A stretch of 59,836 nucleotides of DNA from the NCBI GenBank assembly GCA_026988575.1, contig JALSKZ010000030.1:1-59836 (forward strand). The letters are read 5' to 3'. Under the pieces are notes generated by a model. That model saw only the letters and a list, made by a program, of their open reading frames with translations, was not told the origin of the DNA and did no database searches. The DNA is from Thermodesulfobacteriales bacterium. GTDB taxonomy: Bacteria > Desulfobacterota > Thermodesulfobacteria > Thermodesulfobacteriales > Thermodesulfatatoraceae. This document shows positions 41,779 through 51,046 of this stretch, one piece after another (position 1 is the first letter of the stretch; every line of letters starts with the position of its first letter). The translations under genes and the position numbers were made by a program.

Positions 41779-42621
41779 ATGAGTGGTTTTGATATTTTTT
41801 GGCTATTTTTCATCTTGATGAGTCTTCAACCTTTAATGCGGCAGCGTTTTCTTGAAGCAGCCCGCCAGAAAATGATCGAAAAGATAGAAAAACAGCGGGG
41901 CTCCCGGGTAATCTTGCTGGTACATCGGCAAGAGACCATGAGCTTTTTTGGTTTTCCGGTGATGCGTTACATCGACATAAACGATTCCGAACAGGTTATA
42001 CGGGCTATCCATATGACCGATCCTCAGGTCCCCATTGACATTATTTTACACACCCCTGGGGGATTGGTCTTAGCGGCCCTACAGATTGCCAAGGCCTTAC
42101 GGCGCCATAAGGCCAAGACTACGGCCTTTGTCCCTCATTACGCCATGAGTGGAGGTACCTTAATTGCCCTGGCCGCCGATGAGATCGTCATGGACGAACA
42201 CGCTGTTCTAGGACCGGTTGATCCCCAATTGGGTCAGTATCCGGCAGCCTCTATAGTGCGGGTAAAAAAGGAAAAACCGGCAGACAAAATTGACGATCAG
42301 ACCCTCATCCTGGCCGATGTTTCGGAAAAGGCCTTGGCCCAGATGCGGGCACAGTTAAAGGAGCTTTTGACCGGAAAGTACCCACCAGACAAGATAGAAG
42401 AACTGGCCGAGGTGCTTTCTCAAGGGCGCTGGACCCACGACTATCCCATCACCTTTGAGGAAGCCCAACGCCTTGGGCTGCCTGTGCATAAAGATATGCC
42501 CAAGGAGATATACCAGCTCATGAATCTCTTCCCTCAGCCCTTACGGCAGCATCCATCGGTATTATTTGATCCGACCCCCAAGAGGGCGGCTCAGAAGACT
42601 TGGTTTACAGCCAAGACTTGA
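41779..42621 (+). CDS. ClpP-class membrane serine protease (SDH proteinase family)
   Basis: A 280-residue protein of the serine dehydrogenase proteinase family, related to SppA and ClpP. An N-terminal hydrophobic segment (DIFWLFFILMSLQPLM) anchors it. The crotonase-like core has DIILHTPGGLVLAALQIA near residue 95, the nucleophile Ser in YAMSGGTLIALAADEI near 127, and MDEHAVLGPVDPQ with the catalytic-region Asp/His. An AAGGAGGG site precedes the ATG. Co-transcription with the rhomboid gene is likely. Substrates are unknown; membrane quality control is an inference from family and position. Confidence 0.88.
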   Translation: MSGFDIFWLFFILMSLQPLMRQRFLEAARQKMIEKIEKQRGSRVILLVHRQETMSFFGFPVMRYIDINDSEQVIRAIHMTDPQVPIDIILHTPGGLVLAALQIAKALRRHKAKTTAFVPHYAMSGGTLIALAADEIVMDEHAVLGPVDPQLGQYPAASIVRVKKEKPADKIDDQTLILADVSEKALAQMRAQLKELLTGKYPPDKIEELAEVLSQGRWTHDYPITFEEAQRLGLPVHKDMPKEIYQLMNLFPQPLRQHPSVLFDPTPKRAAQKTWFTAKT

Positions 42622-42656
42622 TTTTTAATTTCGAGGAATAATCCGTATAAATAAAG

Positions 42657-42682
42657 GCCCCCCTTTGTGTACGGTGGGGGGC
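42657..42682 (+). terminator. GC-rich hairpin after the protease gene
   Basis: Arms gcccccc (42657-42663 area) and ggggggc (42676-42682) with a 12-base loop, without a following T-run. It may be a weak terminator or leader structure between the protease and DUF505 genes. Confidence 0.4.
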
Positions 42683-42746
42683 TTGTCCCGGTGAAGTGGT
42701 GGTTGTCCTGTTGTTTCGGTCAAAAAACAGTAAAAGGAGGTAGCGT

Positions 42747-44681
42747 ATGATTATCAGAAAGGAACATGCCGAGGCCCTATTGAGCTTGCTTCAATTTGAA
42801 GAAGAGACCAAGACCAAAGGTATGGATATCAAAGAAATAGATACTCCATTCTATCTAGAGCTTGAGCGTCAGGCCCTGGTGCGCCAATCGGCACCCTTGA
42901 AAAGAGAGCTTACCTATCTAGGTAAAGAGCTTTCTTTGATCCTAAAAGATTTGATAGACAAGGGCCAAATATTGCCTGTGGAGCAGTGGTCTGAGGGCTT
43001 TCGGTGGCTGGGAAGTGAGATCATAGCCATGATTGAGGCAGCCGGGATTGCCGGCCAAGTTGGCCCTTTGGCCATAGAACCCCTTAAGGAAAGGGGCTTT
43101 GCCGAGGAGATAAAAGACAAAGAGACAGGGAAAAAATACGTAGGGCTTTCTGCTGCTGGACGCAGGGTATTTGAGATTTACCAGGCCCTTGAACCAGAGC
43201 TTGAGATCTCGGCAGATCTAGCCCAAGAAATTCGCAAGTTGCCCATAGGCCCGGCCCGTTCTTCTCTTTTAAACACAGACACCCACACCAAGCACCTGCT
43301 GGAGGCCATGAGGCTTATTGCCTACAGCATTCCCTACTCCGATGTTTACGCCTTTACCGCCCTGGGGCAGGCGGTGAAGAGGACCCTTACTTACGGGGGC
43401 TTTGGTGAAGGAGATGTCCTTACCGGAGATCTCCTCTGGGCCCTTGCCGATGTGGCCGATGGTAAGGAAGTCCCCGAAACCACTTATGTGGTCCTTCAAG
43501 CTCTAGGCTACATAGATCCAAAGGGGGAACTACTGCCTGCTGGTTATTGGGCCCTGGAGACCTTGCGTCTTTGGAAACGCGAGGTCATCCCTGATGCCTG
43601 GACCATCGCCTTGGAAGACGAAGAGGTAGAAGTACTCGAGACCATTAAGGTCCTAAAGGAAAAAAGTAGCCAAAACCCCGAAGAGGTCCCTTCCTTTGAG
43701 AATGTCCGTCGCGAAATGATTGACCGCAAAATTCGGGAATATAACGAGCTTATTGCGCGCTACGGACGCAAGTTAGAAGAAATGCCTGAACGGTATCGTC
43801 AAATTGCCGGAGAATTCATGTTGGCCAAGGATCTAGCCCGGTGGTATGACGACAATTTCCAGTTGCGTTTGGCCCTCTATAGCCTGGAATCCTTTCAGTT
43901 AATCCGCACTGTGGAAGGTCCCAAGGGGCAAGAGATCTTTGACCTTACGGACTTTGGGGCCCGGGTCTTAGAAGAGCAGGCCTCCTTGAGGCGTGACATA
44001 AGTTCTTTGGCCGTAAAGGCTATAACGATTACCAGGCGTAGCTTTTCGGCACCAAACATAAAATGGGTAGAAGAGGCCAAAGAAGAGGGTCTTATTGGTA
44101 CGGCCGAACCCACCCGGGCGGGGTACTTCTATGCGGAATTGGCCGAGAGCATAAGGCGCAGTCCCCATCTGACCCGCTACGAGGCACAAGTCCTGGCCAG
44201 TATCCCCGCCAGGGGTATCACCGTAGAGCAGCTCTTTGAGTCTGTAGGCGAAGGGAAAAAAAGGCGTTTTAAATGGGCCTTGGAAAAGTTAGAGGCCAGG
44301 CATCTCATCCAAAGGTTACCTGATGGTAACGTTATCGAGACCGAGGCCGGCCAACTCATAGATCGAGCGGTTTCTGGGGTGCCTCAGCACTTTGGGCATC
44401 CTATTAATCCACTTATTTACCGGGTATTAAAGGCCCTGGCCCAGGTGGGTACTTTGTTTGTGAAGGAAAGGCGCATCCGTATCCTGCCCAAGAATATAAA
44501 GCAGGCCGCCCGCATCAGCGGCCTGCCGCTCAGTGTTTTCGACGAGGCCTTAAAGGCCGCCCGACAGGCGGGTTATGTGGGGAAAAATACCATTACCGAA
44601 GCGGGTCTTTTGATCCTGGAAGCCGTGGAAAAGATGAATCCTCATGAGGAGGTAAACGTCTTCTTTTCTCTGGAAGACTAG
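42747..44681 (+). CDS. DUF505 family protein
   Basis: A 644-residue soluble protein that I recognise as DUF505, found in thermophilic bacteria and archaea and without assigned function. It appears to be built from several winged-helix-like modules: repeated patterns of a helix pair followed by GY/GF, a strand, and LT/LS-x-G (for example KYVGLSAAGRRVFEIY near residue 130, EIFDLTDFGARVLEE near 395, VIETEAGQLIDRA near 530, TITEAGLLILEA near 620). There are no cysteines. An AAAGGAGG site precedes the ATG. It stands alone between two hairpins. A nucleic-acid-binding role is plausible but not shown. Confidence 0.8.
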   Translation: MIIRKEHAEALLSLLQFEEETKTKGMDIKEIDTPFYLELERQALVRQSAPLKRELTYLGKELSLILKDLIDKGQILPVEQWSEGFRWLGSEIIAMIEAAGIAGQVGPLAIEPLKERGFAEEIKDKETGKKYVGLSAAGRRVFEIYQALEPELEISADLAQEIRKLPIGPARSSLLNTDTHTKHLLEAMRLIAYSIPYSDVYAFTALGQAVKRTLTYGGFGEGDVLTGDLLWALADVADGKEVPETTYVVLQALGYIDPKGELLPAGYWALETLRLWKREVIPDAWTIALEDEEVEVLETIKVLKEKSSQNPEEVPSFENVRREMIDRKIREYNELIARYGRKLEEMPERYRQIAGEFMLAKDLARWYDDNFQLRLALYSLESFQLIRTVEGPKGQEIFDLTDFGARVLEEQASLRRDISSLAVKAITITRRSFSAPNIKWVEEAKEEGLIGTAEPTRAGYFYAELAESIRRSPHLTRYEAQVLASIPARGITVEQLFESVGEGKKRRFKWALEKLEARHLIQRLPDGNVIETEAGQLIDRAVSGVPQHFGHPINPLIYRVLKALAQVGTLFVKERRIRILPKNIKQAARISGLPLSVFDEALKAARQAGYVGKNTITEAGLLILEAVEKMNPHEEVNVFFSLED

Positions 44682-44696
44682 TCTGTGGGTGGGCTA

Positions 44697-44740
44697 GGGG
44701 GCAAAAGAGGTTGTTTCCTTTTTGCCCCCTTTTGCCTTTT
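44697..44740 (+). terminator. Intrinsic terminator after the DUF505 gene
   Basis: Arms gggggcaaaa (44697-44706) and ttttgccccc (44720-44729), followed by a T-rich run (ttttgcctttt). Clear single-gene unit end. Confidence 0.8.
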
Positions 44741-44826
44741 GGGATAGGGATTTGGGTAAGGAAGCGGTATTTTGGCTTAGCCGACCGGATTTGGAAAAAT
44801 AAAAAGTTTATTTTAAAATCAACTAA

Positions 44827-46392
44827 ATGTGTCGGGAAAAAGGGGCAAAGGAACCGGTTATTCGGGAAATATCTCTTCAATTGAGTCCGCCTCACCTAGA
44901 TGACCAACGGGCCGACGATGTCCGTTTGCGGGAGGAATTAGCTAAAAAACTGGGTCAATGGCCCAGGCTACCCTTGTCGGTATTGCGAAAACTGACAAGG
45001 GTGTTGCGGGAGGGTAATTTTTCTCTACGAACCGTTTTGGGCTACGATGGGGCCCAGTGGGAAGTGCTTGATGTACATCCCTTAGGGCACAACTCCCCCC
45101 TATTGGGCCTGGGTGTTGATTTGGGTAGCACAAGTGTGGTGCTTTATCTCTACGATTTTCGGCAGAGAAAGGTTGTGCGAAAGCACTCCTTTAAAAACCC
45201 CCAGATTGCCTATGGTGAAGATATCCTTACCCGGTTGCATTACGCCGACAAGCCCGAACGTCGCCACGAGTTGCACACCCTTATCGTAGACAAGTTGAAA
45301 AGAGAGATAAGACATCTCCTGGGCGATCTTTCTCCAGAGAATATTTATTACCTGGCCCTGTGTGGCAACACGACCATGGCGCATTTTTTTCTCGATTTAG
45401 AAACCCGCTACCTCTATCGCGAACCTTACCTTCCGGCTACAAGTTGGGTGGATCTCTTGAAGGCCCGAGACTTGGGACTTCCGGCCCATCAAGAGGCCTT
45501 TCTCTTTGTCTTTCCTAATGCGGGTAGTTATTTTGGAGGCGATCTATTATCGGGTATCATGGCCTCGGGTTTACATAAGCAAGAAGGTTTTTCCATCTTG
45601 ATCGATGTAGGCACTAACGCCGAAGTAGTGCTGGGGAACAAGGATTTTCTCCTGGCCTGTGCCGGGGCCGCAGGTCCGGCCCTGGAGGGAGGTATTCTTA
45701 AGTGTGGGATGCAGGCGGCCGAAGGGGCCATTGAACGGGTGCGCATTGACCCCCAGAGCCTTGAGCTGAGCTACGATACCATAGGTAATGCTCCTCCCGT
45801 AGGAATTTGTGGCTCAGGCGTCATAGATCTGCTGGCCCAGATGTTTTTGGCTGGTCTACTCGACCAACGGGGTAAATTTGTCCCTTCGCGCTTGCCAGAA
45901 CGCTTTTGTTCCCTGCAAGGTGAATCGGCCTTTATCGTGGCCTTTGAAGACGAGACCGCCCATGGAAGGCCCATATATATAACTCAGGGAGAGGTAAAGA
46001 GCGTTATCCGCTCCAAAGGGGCTATGTATACTATTTTGACTGTGCTTTGTAATAGCGTAGGCCTTTCTTTAGACCAGATAGAACGTTTTTTTATTGCCGG
46101 TAGTTTTGGCCATTATATAGATCCCGAAATGGCGGTGACCATTGGTATGCTCCCCGATGTCCCTTTGGAACGCTTTGTTAGTTTGGGAAACGCCGCCGGT
46201 AAGGGAACCGTGAAATTTCTGGAAGATAGGGCTTCTTTCCGAGAGCTAAGGCAGATATTGGAGCGACTCACTTATATGGAAATGAACGTTAGAGGAGAAT
46301 TTATGCATCTGCTCACAGGGGCCTTGTTTCTACCCCATACCGATTGGTCTCTCTTCCCTAGGGTACGTAAAAAACTGAGTAAACCACAATGA
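44827..46392 (+). CDS. ASKHA-domain corrinoid-activator-like protein (DUF4445), without the ferredoxin domain
   Basis: A 521-residue protein related to RACo and RamA, ATP-dependent reductive activators of corrinoid proteins. The ASKHA ATPase folds from GVDLGSTSVVLYLY near residue 97 (phosphate 1), through LCGNTTMAHFFLDL, GSYFGGDLLSGI, LIDVGTNAEVVLG near 258 (phosphate 2), to FIAGSFGHYIDPEMA near 420. Homologs carry an N-terminal [2Fe-2S] domain; here the first 90 residues correspond only to the linker region and have no cysteine cluster. No convincing ribosome site precedes the ATG at 44827. It overlaps the next gene by four bases. Partner methyltransferase or CODH/ACS genes are not in the window. 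Confidence 0.85.
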   Translation: MCREKGAKEPVIREISLQLSPPHLDDQRADDVRLREELAKKLGQWPRLPLSVLRKLTRVLREGNFSLRTVLGYDGAQWEVLDVHPLGHNSPLLGLGVDLGSTSVVLYLYDFRQRKVVRKHSFKNPQIAYGEDILTRLHYADKPERRHELHTLIVDKLKREIRHLLGDLSPENIYYLALCGNTTMAHFFLDLETRYLYREPYLPATSWVDLLKARDLGLPAHQEAFLFVFPNAGSYFGGDLLSGIMASGLHKQEGFSILIDVGTNAEVVLGNKDFLLACAGAAGPALEGGILKCGMQAAEGAIERVRIDPQSLELSYDTIGNAPPVGICGSGVIDLLAQMFLAGLLDQRGKFVPSRLPERFCSLQGESAFIVAFEDETAHGRPIYITQGEVKSVIRSKGAMYTILTVLCNSVGLSLDQIERFFIAGSFGHYIDPEMAVTIGMLPDVPLERFVSLGNAAGKGTVKFLEDRASFRELRQILERLTYMEMNVRGEFMHLLTGALFLPHTDWSLFPRVRKKLSKPQ

Positions 46393-47291
46393 AGATTTTT
46401 TTGTTAGGCGCTACAGGTTTTATTGGCTTACACCTTTTGTATTCCTTCCGTCAAAAAGGTTGCGAGGTATGGGCCCTGGTGCGCAGGCCAGAAAAGGCCT
46501 CTTTGTGTCCTAAAGGGATACAGGTGTTAATCGGAGATCCCTTATCGCCGGGCCATTGGCAGGATGTATGTGCAGGCTGTGATGTGGTGATTAACCTTGT
46601 GGGAGCAAGTATCTTTTCCCGGTGGACAGAACGACGAAAAAGACTAATCCTGGAGACCAGGCTAAAATCAACCCAACGGGTGGTAGAGGCCCTGAGGCGC
46701 AGGGGCTATAGGGGTGTTTTCCTCAATGCTTCGGCTATAGGCTATTACGGTGCAGACAGGGGCGAAGAAGCCTTGGTGGAGGAGAGCCCGGCAGGTGATG
46801 ATTTTTTGGCCCAGGTGTGTCAGGCCTGGGAAAGGAAGGCCCTGGGCCTGGCGGAGACCGGGGTACGGGTGTGCCTTTTACGTTTTGGTGTGGTCTTAGG
46901 CAAGACAGGGGGGGCCTTGTCCCGTATGTTGCCGGCCTTTCGTCTGGGCCTTGGTGGTCCCTTGGGTTCTGGTAAACAGTGGTTTTCTTGGATACACATA
47001 AAAGACGTCTTAAAGGCCACCCATTTTTTAATTGCCCACCACGAAGCGCAAGGACCCTTTAATTTGGTCTCTCCCCATCCTGTACGTCAGAAAGAGCTGG
47101 CCAAAACCCTGGCCCGCGTGTTAAGGCGTCCGGCCTTTTTCCCTTTGCCGGCCTTTGTCTTGCGTTTGCTCTTGGGTGAAGCAGCCGTTTTCTTGACCGG
47201 CAGTCTTAAGGTCCTTCCCCAGAGGCTTTTATCCATGGGCTATGAATTTTTGTTCCCTGATCTGGAACTTGCGCTCAGAGACCTGAGGTGA
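46389..47291 (+). CDS. TIGR01777 family epimerase-like protein (YfcH type)
   Basis: A 300-residue extended-SDR protein with the nucleotide loop LGATGFIGLHLL at the N terminus, INLVGASIFSRWTERRK, NASAIGYYG (Tyr position of the active site), and the C-terminal DUF1731-like tail (GEAAVFLTGSLKVLPQRLLS). This family is widespread and its reaction is unknown; a relative in plants works at the plastid division site, which is only suggestive. It is coupled to the ASKHA gene (ATGA overlap) and to the radical SAM gene (3-base gap), so the three form one operon. Confidence 0.9.
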   Translation: MKIFLLGATGFIGLHLLYSFRQKGCEVWALVRRPEKASLCPKGIQVLIGDPLSPGHWQDVCAGCDVVINLVGASIFSRWTERRKRLILETRLKSTQRVVEALRRRGYRGVFLNASAIGYYGADRGEEALVEESPAGDDFLAQVCQAWERKALGLAETGVRVCLLRFGVVLGKTGGALSRMLPAFRLGLGGPLGSGKQWFSWIHIKDVLKATHFLIAHHEAQGPFNLVSPHPVRQKELAKTLARVLRRPAFFPLPAFVLRLLLGEAAVFLTGSLKVLPQRLLSMGYEFLFPDLELALRDLR

Positions 47292-47294
47292 ACT

Positions 47295-49772
47295 ATGGAC
47301 GAATTCTTAGATTCTGTGCGTAAACCTGCACGTTACGTGGGCAGGGAGGTCAATGCCTCTTTGAAGAACTGGGAAGACGCAGAGGTGAGGGTGTGTCTGG
47401 TATTCCCTGACCTCTACGAATTGGGTATGTCCCACTTGGGGCTCCACATTCTCTATCTTCTGCTCAACCAACAAGAGGGCATCCTTGCCGATAGGGCCTA
47501 TGCCCCAGCAAGAGATCTGGAAGAAAGACTCAGGGCTACTGGTAAGCCCTTAAGATCTTGGGAGAGTCGGCGTCCCTTGAAAGACTTTGACATAGTAGGG
47601 ATCAGCTATCCCTACGAATTGTGTGCCACAAATATCTTGAACATCTTAGATCTGTCCCAGATTCCCCTTTGGGCCGCGGAGCGTGGCGAAGATATGCCCC
47701 TTATTTTAGGGGGAGGCTCGGCAGTGGGTAACCCGGAGCCTGTGGCTGATTTTTATGATGCTTTGATTATTGGAGAAGCAGAAGAGATGATCCAGCAAGT
47801 GGTAAGGCTAGTACGCTCTTGGAAAGAGGCCCGCGGTACTAAAGAGGAACTCCTCTTGGCCTTAACCAAATTGCCTGGGGTATATGTGCCCCAATTTTTT
47901 CGTCCCCGCTACAGAGGTCAGCATTTTGAGGCCTTAGAGCCCCTTTTGCCTGGTTACGAGAAGATAAAAAGGCTCGTCATTGCCGACCTTGATCAGGTGC
48001 CTTATCCCTGGAGGCCTTTAGTGCCCTGGACCGAAATTACCCACGATCGCTTGGCCTTAGAGATATCTAGGGGCTGTACCCGTGGTTGTCGCTTTTGTCA
48101 GGCAAGTAGTTTGTACCGGCCTGTGAGGGAAAGGTCTGTGGAGAGACTCTTAAAAATGGCCGAGGAAGGACTGCGCTCTACAGGTTGGGATGAAGTTTCG
48201 TTTCTGTCTCTTTCTGCCGGAGATTACTCTTGTCTGTCGGAGCTATTGGTTGCCTTTAACAAACGCTTTTTACCCCAAAAGATTGCCCTTTCGTTACCCT
48301 CTTTGCGGGTAGGTACCCTTAGCCAGACTATTTTAGAGGAGATAAAACGAGTCCGGAAGACCGGTTTTACCATTGCCCCAGAAGCAGGCACGGAGCGTTT
48401 ACGACGGGTCATCAACAAAGACATCACCGAAAAAGACCTCTTCCAAGATGCCTTGAGACTCTTTGAGGCGGGTTGGCGCCAGTTTAAGCTCTACTTTATG
48501 ATGGGCCTTCCCACAGAGACAGAAGAAGACCTATGGGGCATTATAGATCTTGTGCGTCGCCTTACCCGTATCAAGGGGCGGGTGGGGCCGCAGGTCACCG
48601 TATCCATTTCTACCTTTGTGCCCAAACCCCATACCGCCTTCCAGTGGGAATCTCAACTGGGCTTGGAACAAACACGGGCCAGACAACGATGGTTTCAAAG
48701 GCGATTGCGTTTCAAAAGGGTGCGCTTTAAGTGGCACAAGCCTGAACAGAGCTTTTTAGAAGGGGTTTTTTCCCGGGGCGACAGGCGGATCAGCCTCCTT
48801 GCCTACCACGCCTTCAAGCAGGGGGCTCGGCTGGACGGTTGGAGCGACGAGCTTCGTTTTAATCTCTGGCTTGAGGCTGCTAAAGCCTTGGGGCTTGATC
48901 TTAACTATTATTTGCGGGAGCGCCGTACAGAAGAGCCCCTCCCCTGGGATCATATAGACCTAGGGATCAAAAAGGATTTTCTCCTCCAGGAAAGACATAG
49001 GGCTTATCAAGCAGAGCTCACCAAAGATTGCCGCTTTGACAAGTGTGTGGGATGTGGGGTTTGCGACTTTAAAGAGATCAAAAATACCTTCGCCATCATA
49101 GGAAAGGTGCCCGAAGGAGTATCCAAGACAGAGGTCCCGGAGGGTTCTTTTTGGTATCGAGTATATTATAAAAAAGTTGACTGGGCCCGACATCTTTCCC
49201 AATTGGATTTGATGCGTGCGTTTCATCGAGCCCTACGTCGCGCAGGTCTACCAGTTGCTTTTTCGGAAGGTTTTCATCCTTTAGCCCGGGTCTCGTTTCC
49301 CCGAGCCTTACCCGTGGGGGTAGAAAGCCTGGGGGAAATTTTGGCCCTAGAGCTGATAAAAGAGCTCCCGGCAGAGGAAGTAAAGACGCGCTTGGCCCGG
49401 GAGTTACCCGAGGCTTTGGGGGTGATAAAGGTCCTTTCCTGTCCTCCAGAAGAGGCCTTAAGGGTGCCGGAGGAGGTCACCTATGCGATAGAGCTAAAAG
49501 AGGCCGTTTCGCCTACGCAAGTGGACACGTTTCTGGCCCAAAAGGGCATACGCTTAAAAGTGCGTCGCGGGGCCAAGATTAAAGAAATAGACCTTCGGCC
49601 TTTTGTCTTGGGGTTGGAGCTATCTAAAAAGGGCTTGCTTCTTAGGCTTTTTGAACCACCCCAGGGGGGTGTACGGGCCAAGGAGGTAGTAGCGGCCCTC
49701 TTTGGGGTCTCTCCAGAGGAGGCGCCGGTCCTGCGGATTATTAAACTTCCCCCTGAAGGAGAAAAGCTTTAA
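47295..49772 (+). CDS. TIGR03960-type B12-binding radical SAM protein fused to DUF2344
   Basis: An 825-residue protein. The N-terminal part (about 30-230) resembles a cobalamin-binding domain, followed by a radical SAM domain with CTRGCRFC near residue 262 and the APEAGTERLRRVINK segment. A cysteine group CRFDKCVGCGVC near 580 may hold an extra cluster, and the last 200 residues are the DUF2344 domain (DWARHLSQLDLMRAFHRALRRAG, in two blocks, then SFPRALPVG). In many bacteria this gene lies before ribonuclease E/G, and DUF2344 relatives act on RNA; the substrate is unknown. Two ATG-near starts exist; 47295 has AGGTGAAC before it. Confidence 0.9.
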   Translation: MDEFLDSVRKPARYVGREVNASLKNWEDAEVRVCLVFPDLYELGMSHLGLHILYLLLNQQEGILADRAYAPARDLEERLRATGKPLRSWESRRPLKDFDIVGISYPYELCATNILNILDLSQIPLWAAERGEDMPLILGGGSAVGNPEPVADFYDALIIGEAEEMIQQVVRLVRSWKEARGTKEELLLALTKLPGVYVPQFFRPRYRGQHFEALEPLLPGYEKIKRLVIADLDQVPYPWRPLVPWTEITHDRLALEISRGCTRGCRFCQASSLYRPVRERSVERLLKMAEEGLRSTGWDEVSFLSLSAGDYSCLSELLVAFNKRFLPQKIALSLPSLRVGTLSQTILEEIKRVRKTGFTIAPEAGTERLRRVINKDITEKDLFQDALRLFEAGWRQFKLYFMMGLPTETEEDLWGIIDLVRRLTRIKGRVGPQVTVSISTFVPKPHTAFQWESQLGLEQTRARQRWFQRRLRFKRVRFKWHKPEQSFLEGVFSRGDRRISLLAYHAFKQGARLDGWSDELRFNLWLEAAKALGLDLNYYLRERRTEEPLPWDHIDLGIKKDFLLQERHRAYQAELTKDCRFDKCVGCGVCDFKEIKNTFAIIGKVPEGVSKTEVPEGSFWYRVYYKKVDWARHLSQLDLMRAFHRALRRAGLPVAFSEGFHPLARVSFPRALPVGVESLGEILALELIKELPAEEVKTRLARELPEALGVIKVLSCPPEEALRVPEEVTYAIELKEAVSPTQVDTFLAQKGIRLKVRRGAKIKEIDLRPFVLGLELSKKGLLLRLFEPPQGGVRAKEVVAALFGVSPEEAPVLRIIKLPPEGEKL

Positions 49773-49800
49773 GGGAAGGGGAAAGCCCCCTCCCTTAAAA
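49770..49800. terminator. Bidirectional terminator between convergent operons
   Basis: An imperfect stem aagggaagggg with ccccctccctt (49771-49797) separates the radical SAM operon from the convergent outer-membrane gene; T-rich sequence follows on the plus strand (taaaattctttt). Confidence 0.7.
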
Positions 49801-49805
49801 TTCTT

Positions 49806-50591
49806 TTAGAAGCTAAAGCTTACCCCCACACCGCCGTAGAGGTGGTCGTGATGGTTATCCACCGAACCGGCAGCCAGTAGTTTTTTGCCGTCGTCGGTGA
49901 AGGCCCAAGAATAGGCCACCTTGGGAGTCACCGTGATTTCTTTGGTGACCGGAATGCTCACCGAAGCGCTAAGATCCAGGTTTACCCAACCAGAATAGGC
50001 CTCGGTTGTGTTGTTCGGGTCGGGATAACTTGCTGGATCGTCTGAGCTCAAATAAAGGGCCGTGGCTCCCACGTCTAAAGAGGCGCCGTACCAAGGTAAA
50101 GCAAAGCTACGGTCGGCCGAGAGTTCAAACCACCAACCCGGGTAGTGGGAAATCTCTTTGTAGATGGTCAGCCCGGCATTGATCCCGGTAACCGGACAGG
50201 TGGCCGAAAGCCCGGCATAGATTTCAAAGGAATCTTCGCCTTCTAAGGCATAATAAATGGTACCCGCATTGGCGCTTAATCCGTAAGGTAGTTTGTCGTA
50301 GGTGTAATCTAGAGTCAGGTCCGTTTCGTTCCAATTGGCCTGGGAAGGGCTAAGGGTTTGGTCGTTGGTGTCGTAGTTGCCCCATACATTTACCGAAAAG
50401 TTCTGGTAACTCACGGTAATGGAGGGTTCGATCACCATCGAGTCGTTAGAGAGGCCAAAACCGCGCCAGATATACTGGCTCAAGACGTCTGTGGATACCT
50501 CTGCTGAACCTTCAGCCCATACAGGAAAGGCCAGACCAACACTTAACAATACCAGGGTAACCCCCAAAAGCCATCCTCTTACTTTGTGCAT
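49806..50591 (-). CDS. Outer-membrane beta-barrel protein (TorF-type putative porin)
   Basis: A 261-residue exported protein. A signal peptide (MHKVRGWLLGVTLVLL start) with likely cleavage after FPVWA leads to EGSAEVSTDVLSQYIWRGFG, the opening of TorF-type putative porins, then alternating amphipathic strands and a C-terminal Phe (GVGVSFSF), the BAM recognition end. Two or three cysteine-poor, Asp/Asn-rich loops (for example DDPASYPDPNNTTE) look like external loops. It lies downstream of amtB-glnK on the same strand, separated by two hairpins. A nitrogen-compound role is possible but unproven. Confidence 0.85.
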   Translation of the reverse strand: MHKVRGWLLGVTLVLLSVGLAFPVWAEGSAEVSTDVLSQYIWRGFGLSNDSMVIEPSITVSYQNFSVNVWGNYDTNDQTLSPSQANWNETDLTLDYTYDKLPYGLSANAGTIYYALEGEDSFEIYAGLSATCPVTGINAGLTIYKEISHYPGWWFELSADRSFALPWYGASLDVGATALYLSSDDPASYPDPNNTTEAYSGWVNLDLSASVSIPVTKEITVTPKVAYSWAFTDDGKKLLAAGSVDNHHDHLYGGVGVSFSF

Positions 50592-50635
50592 CTTTAAACC
50601 TCCTTATTTTTAGTTTTTTGTGCTCTTTTTAAAAG

Positions 50636-50660
50636 AGGGAGGAGAATATCTCTCCTCCCT
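50636..50660 (-). terminator. Terminator after glnK
   Basis: Arms agggaggaga (50636-50645) and tctcctccct (50651-50660); on the minus strand CTTTT follows. A second small hairpin (cctcct-N5-aggagg, 50675-50691) lies between it and the glnK stop. Confidence 0.65.
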
Positions 50661-50701
50661 GGGTGTTGATAAGACCTCCTGAGAGAGGAGGTAAGGGCCA
50701 C

Positions 50702-51040
50702 TTATACCGCAACATCGCCGCGTTCACCACTCCTTATGCGCATGGCATCCAGTACATCGTAGACAAAGATCTTTCCGTCGCCGATTTCGCCTGTACGAGC
50801 CGCTTCGGCTATAGTCTTCATAAGCCTTTCCACTTCTTCGTCTTTGCAGACGATGCGTAGTTCCAGTTTAGGAAGCAAATCCACCTTGTATTCTCTCCCG
50901 CGAAACTGTTCGGTTAACCCTGCCTGGCGGCCGTGACCTTCCACCTGACTCACCGTTAAGCCAGGGTGCCCAGCGGCCTCCAGGGCAGCCAGCACATCTT
51001 CTAGTTTTTCGGGCCGTATAATAGCTCTTATTTCTTTCAT
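50702..51040 (-). CDS. glnK: Nitrogen regulatory protein P-II
   Basis: A 112-residue PII signalling protein. The start KEIRAIIRPEKLEDVLAAL, the T loop with the modifiable Tyr in REYKVDLLPKLE near residue 51, and the B/C loops TGEIGDGKIFVYDV and RIRSGERGD are all canonical. It binds ATP/ADP and 2-oxoglutarate and, as GlnK, blocks AmtB when nitrogen is ample. The gene lies six bases after amtB, the reverse of the common glnK-amtB order, and shares its sigma-54 promoter. Confidence 0.96.
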   Translation of the reverse strand: MKEIRAIIRPEKLEDVLAALEAAGHPGLTVSQVEGHGRQAGLTEQFRGREYKVDLLPKLELRIVCKDEEVERLMKTIAEAARTGEIGDGKIFVYDVLDAMRIRSGERGDVAV

Positions 51041-51046
51041 TTTTGT

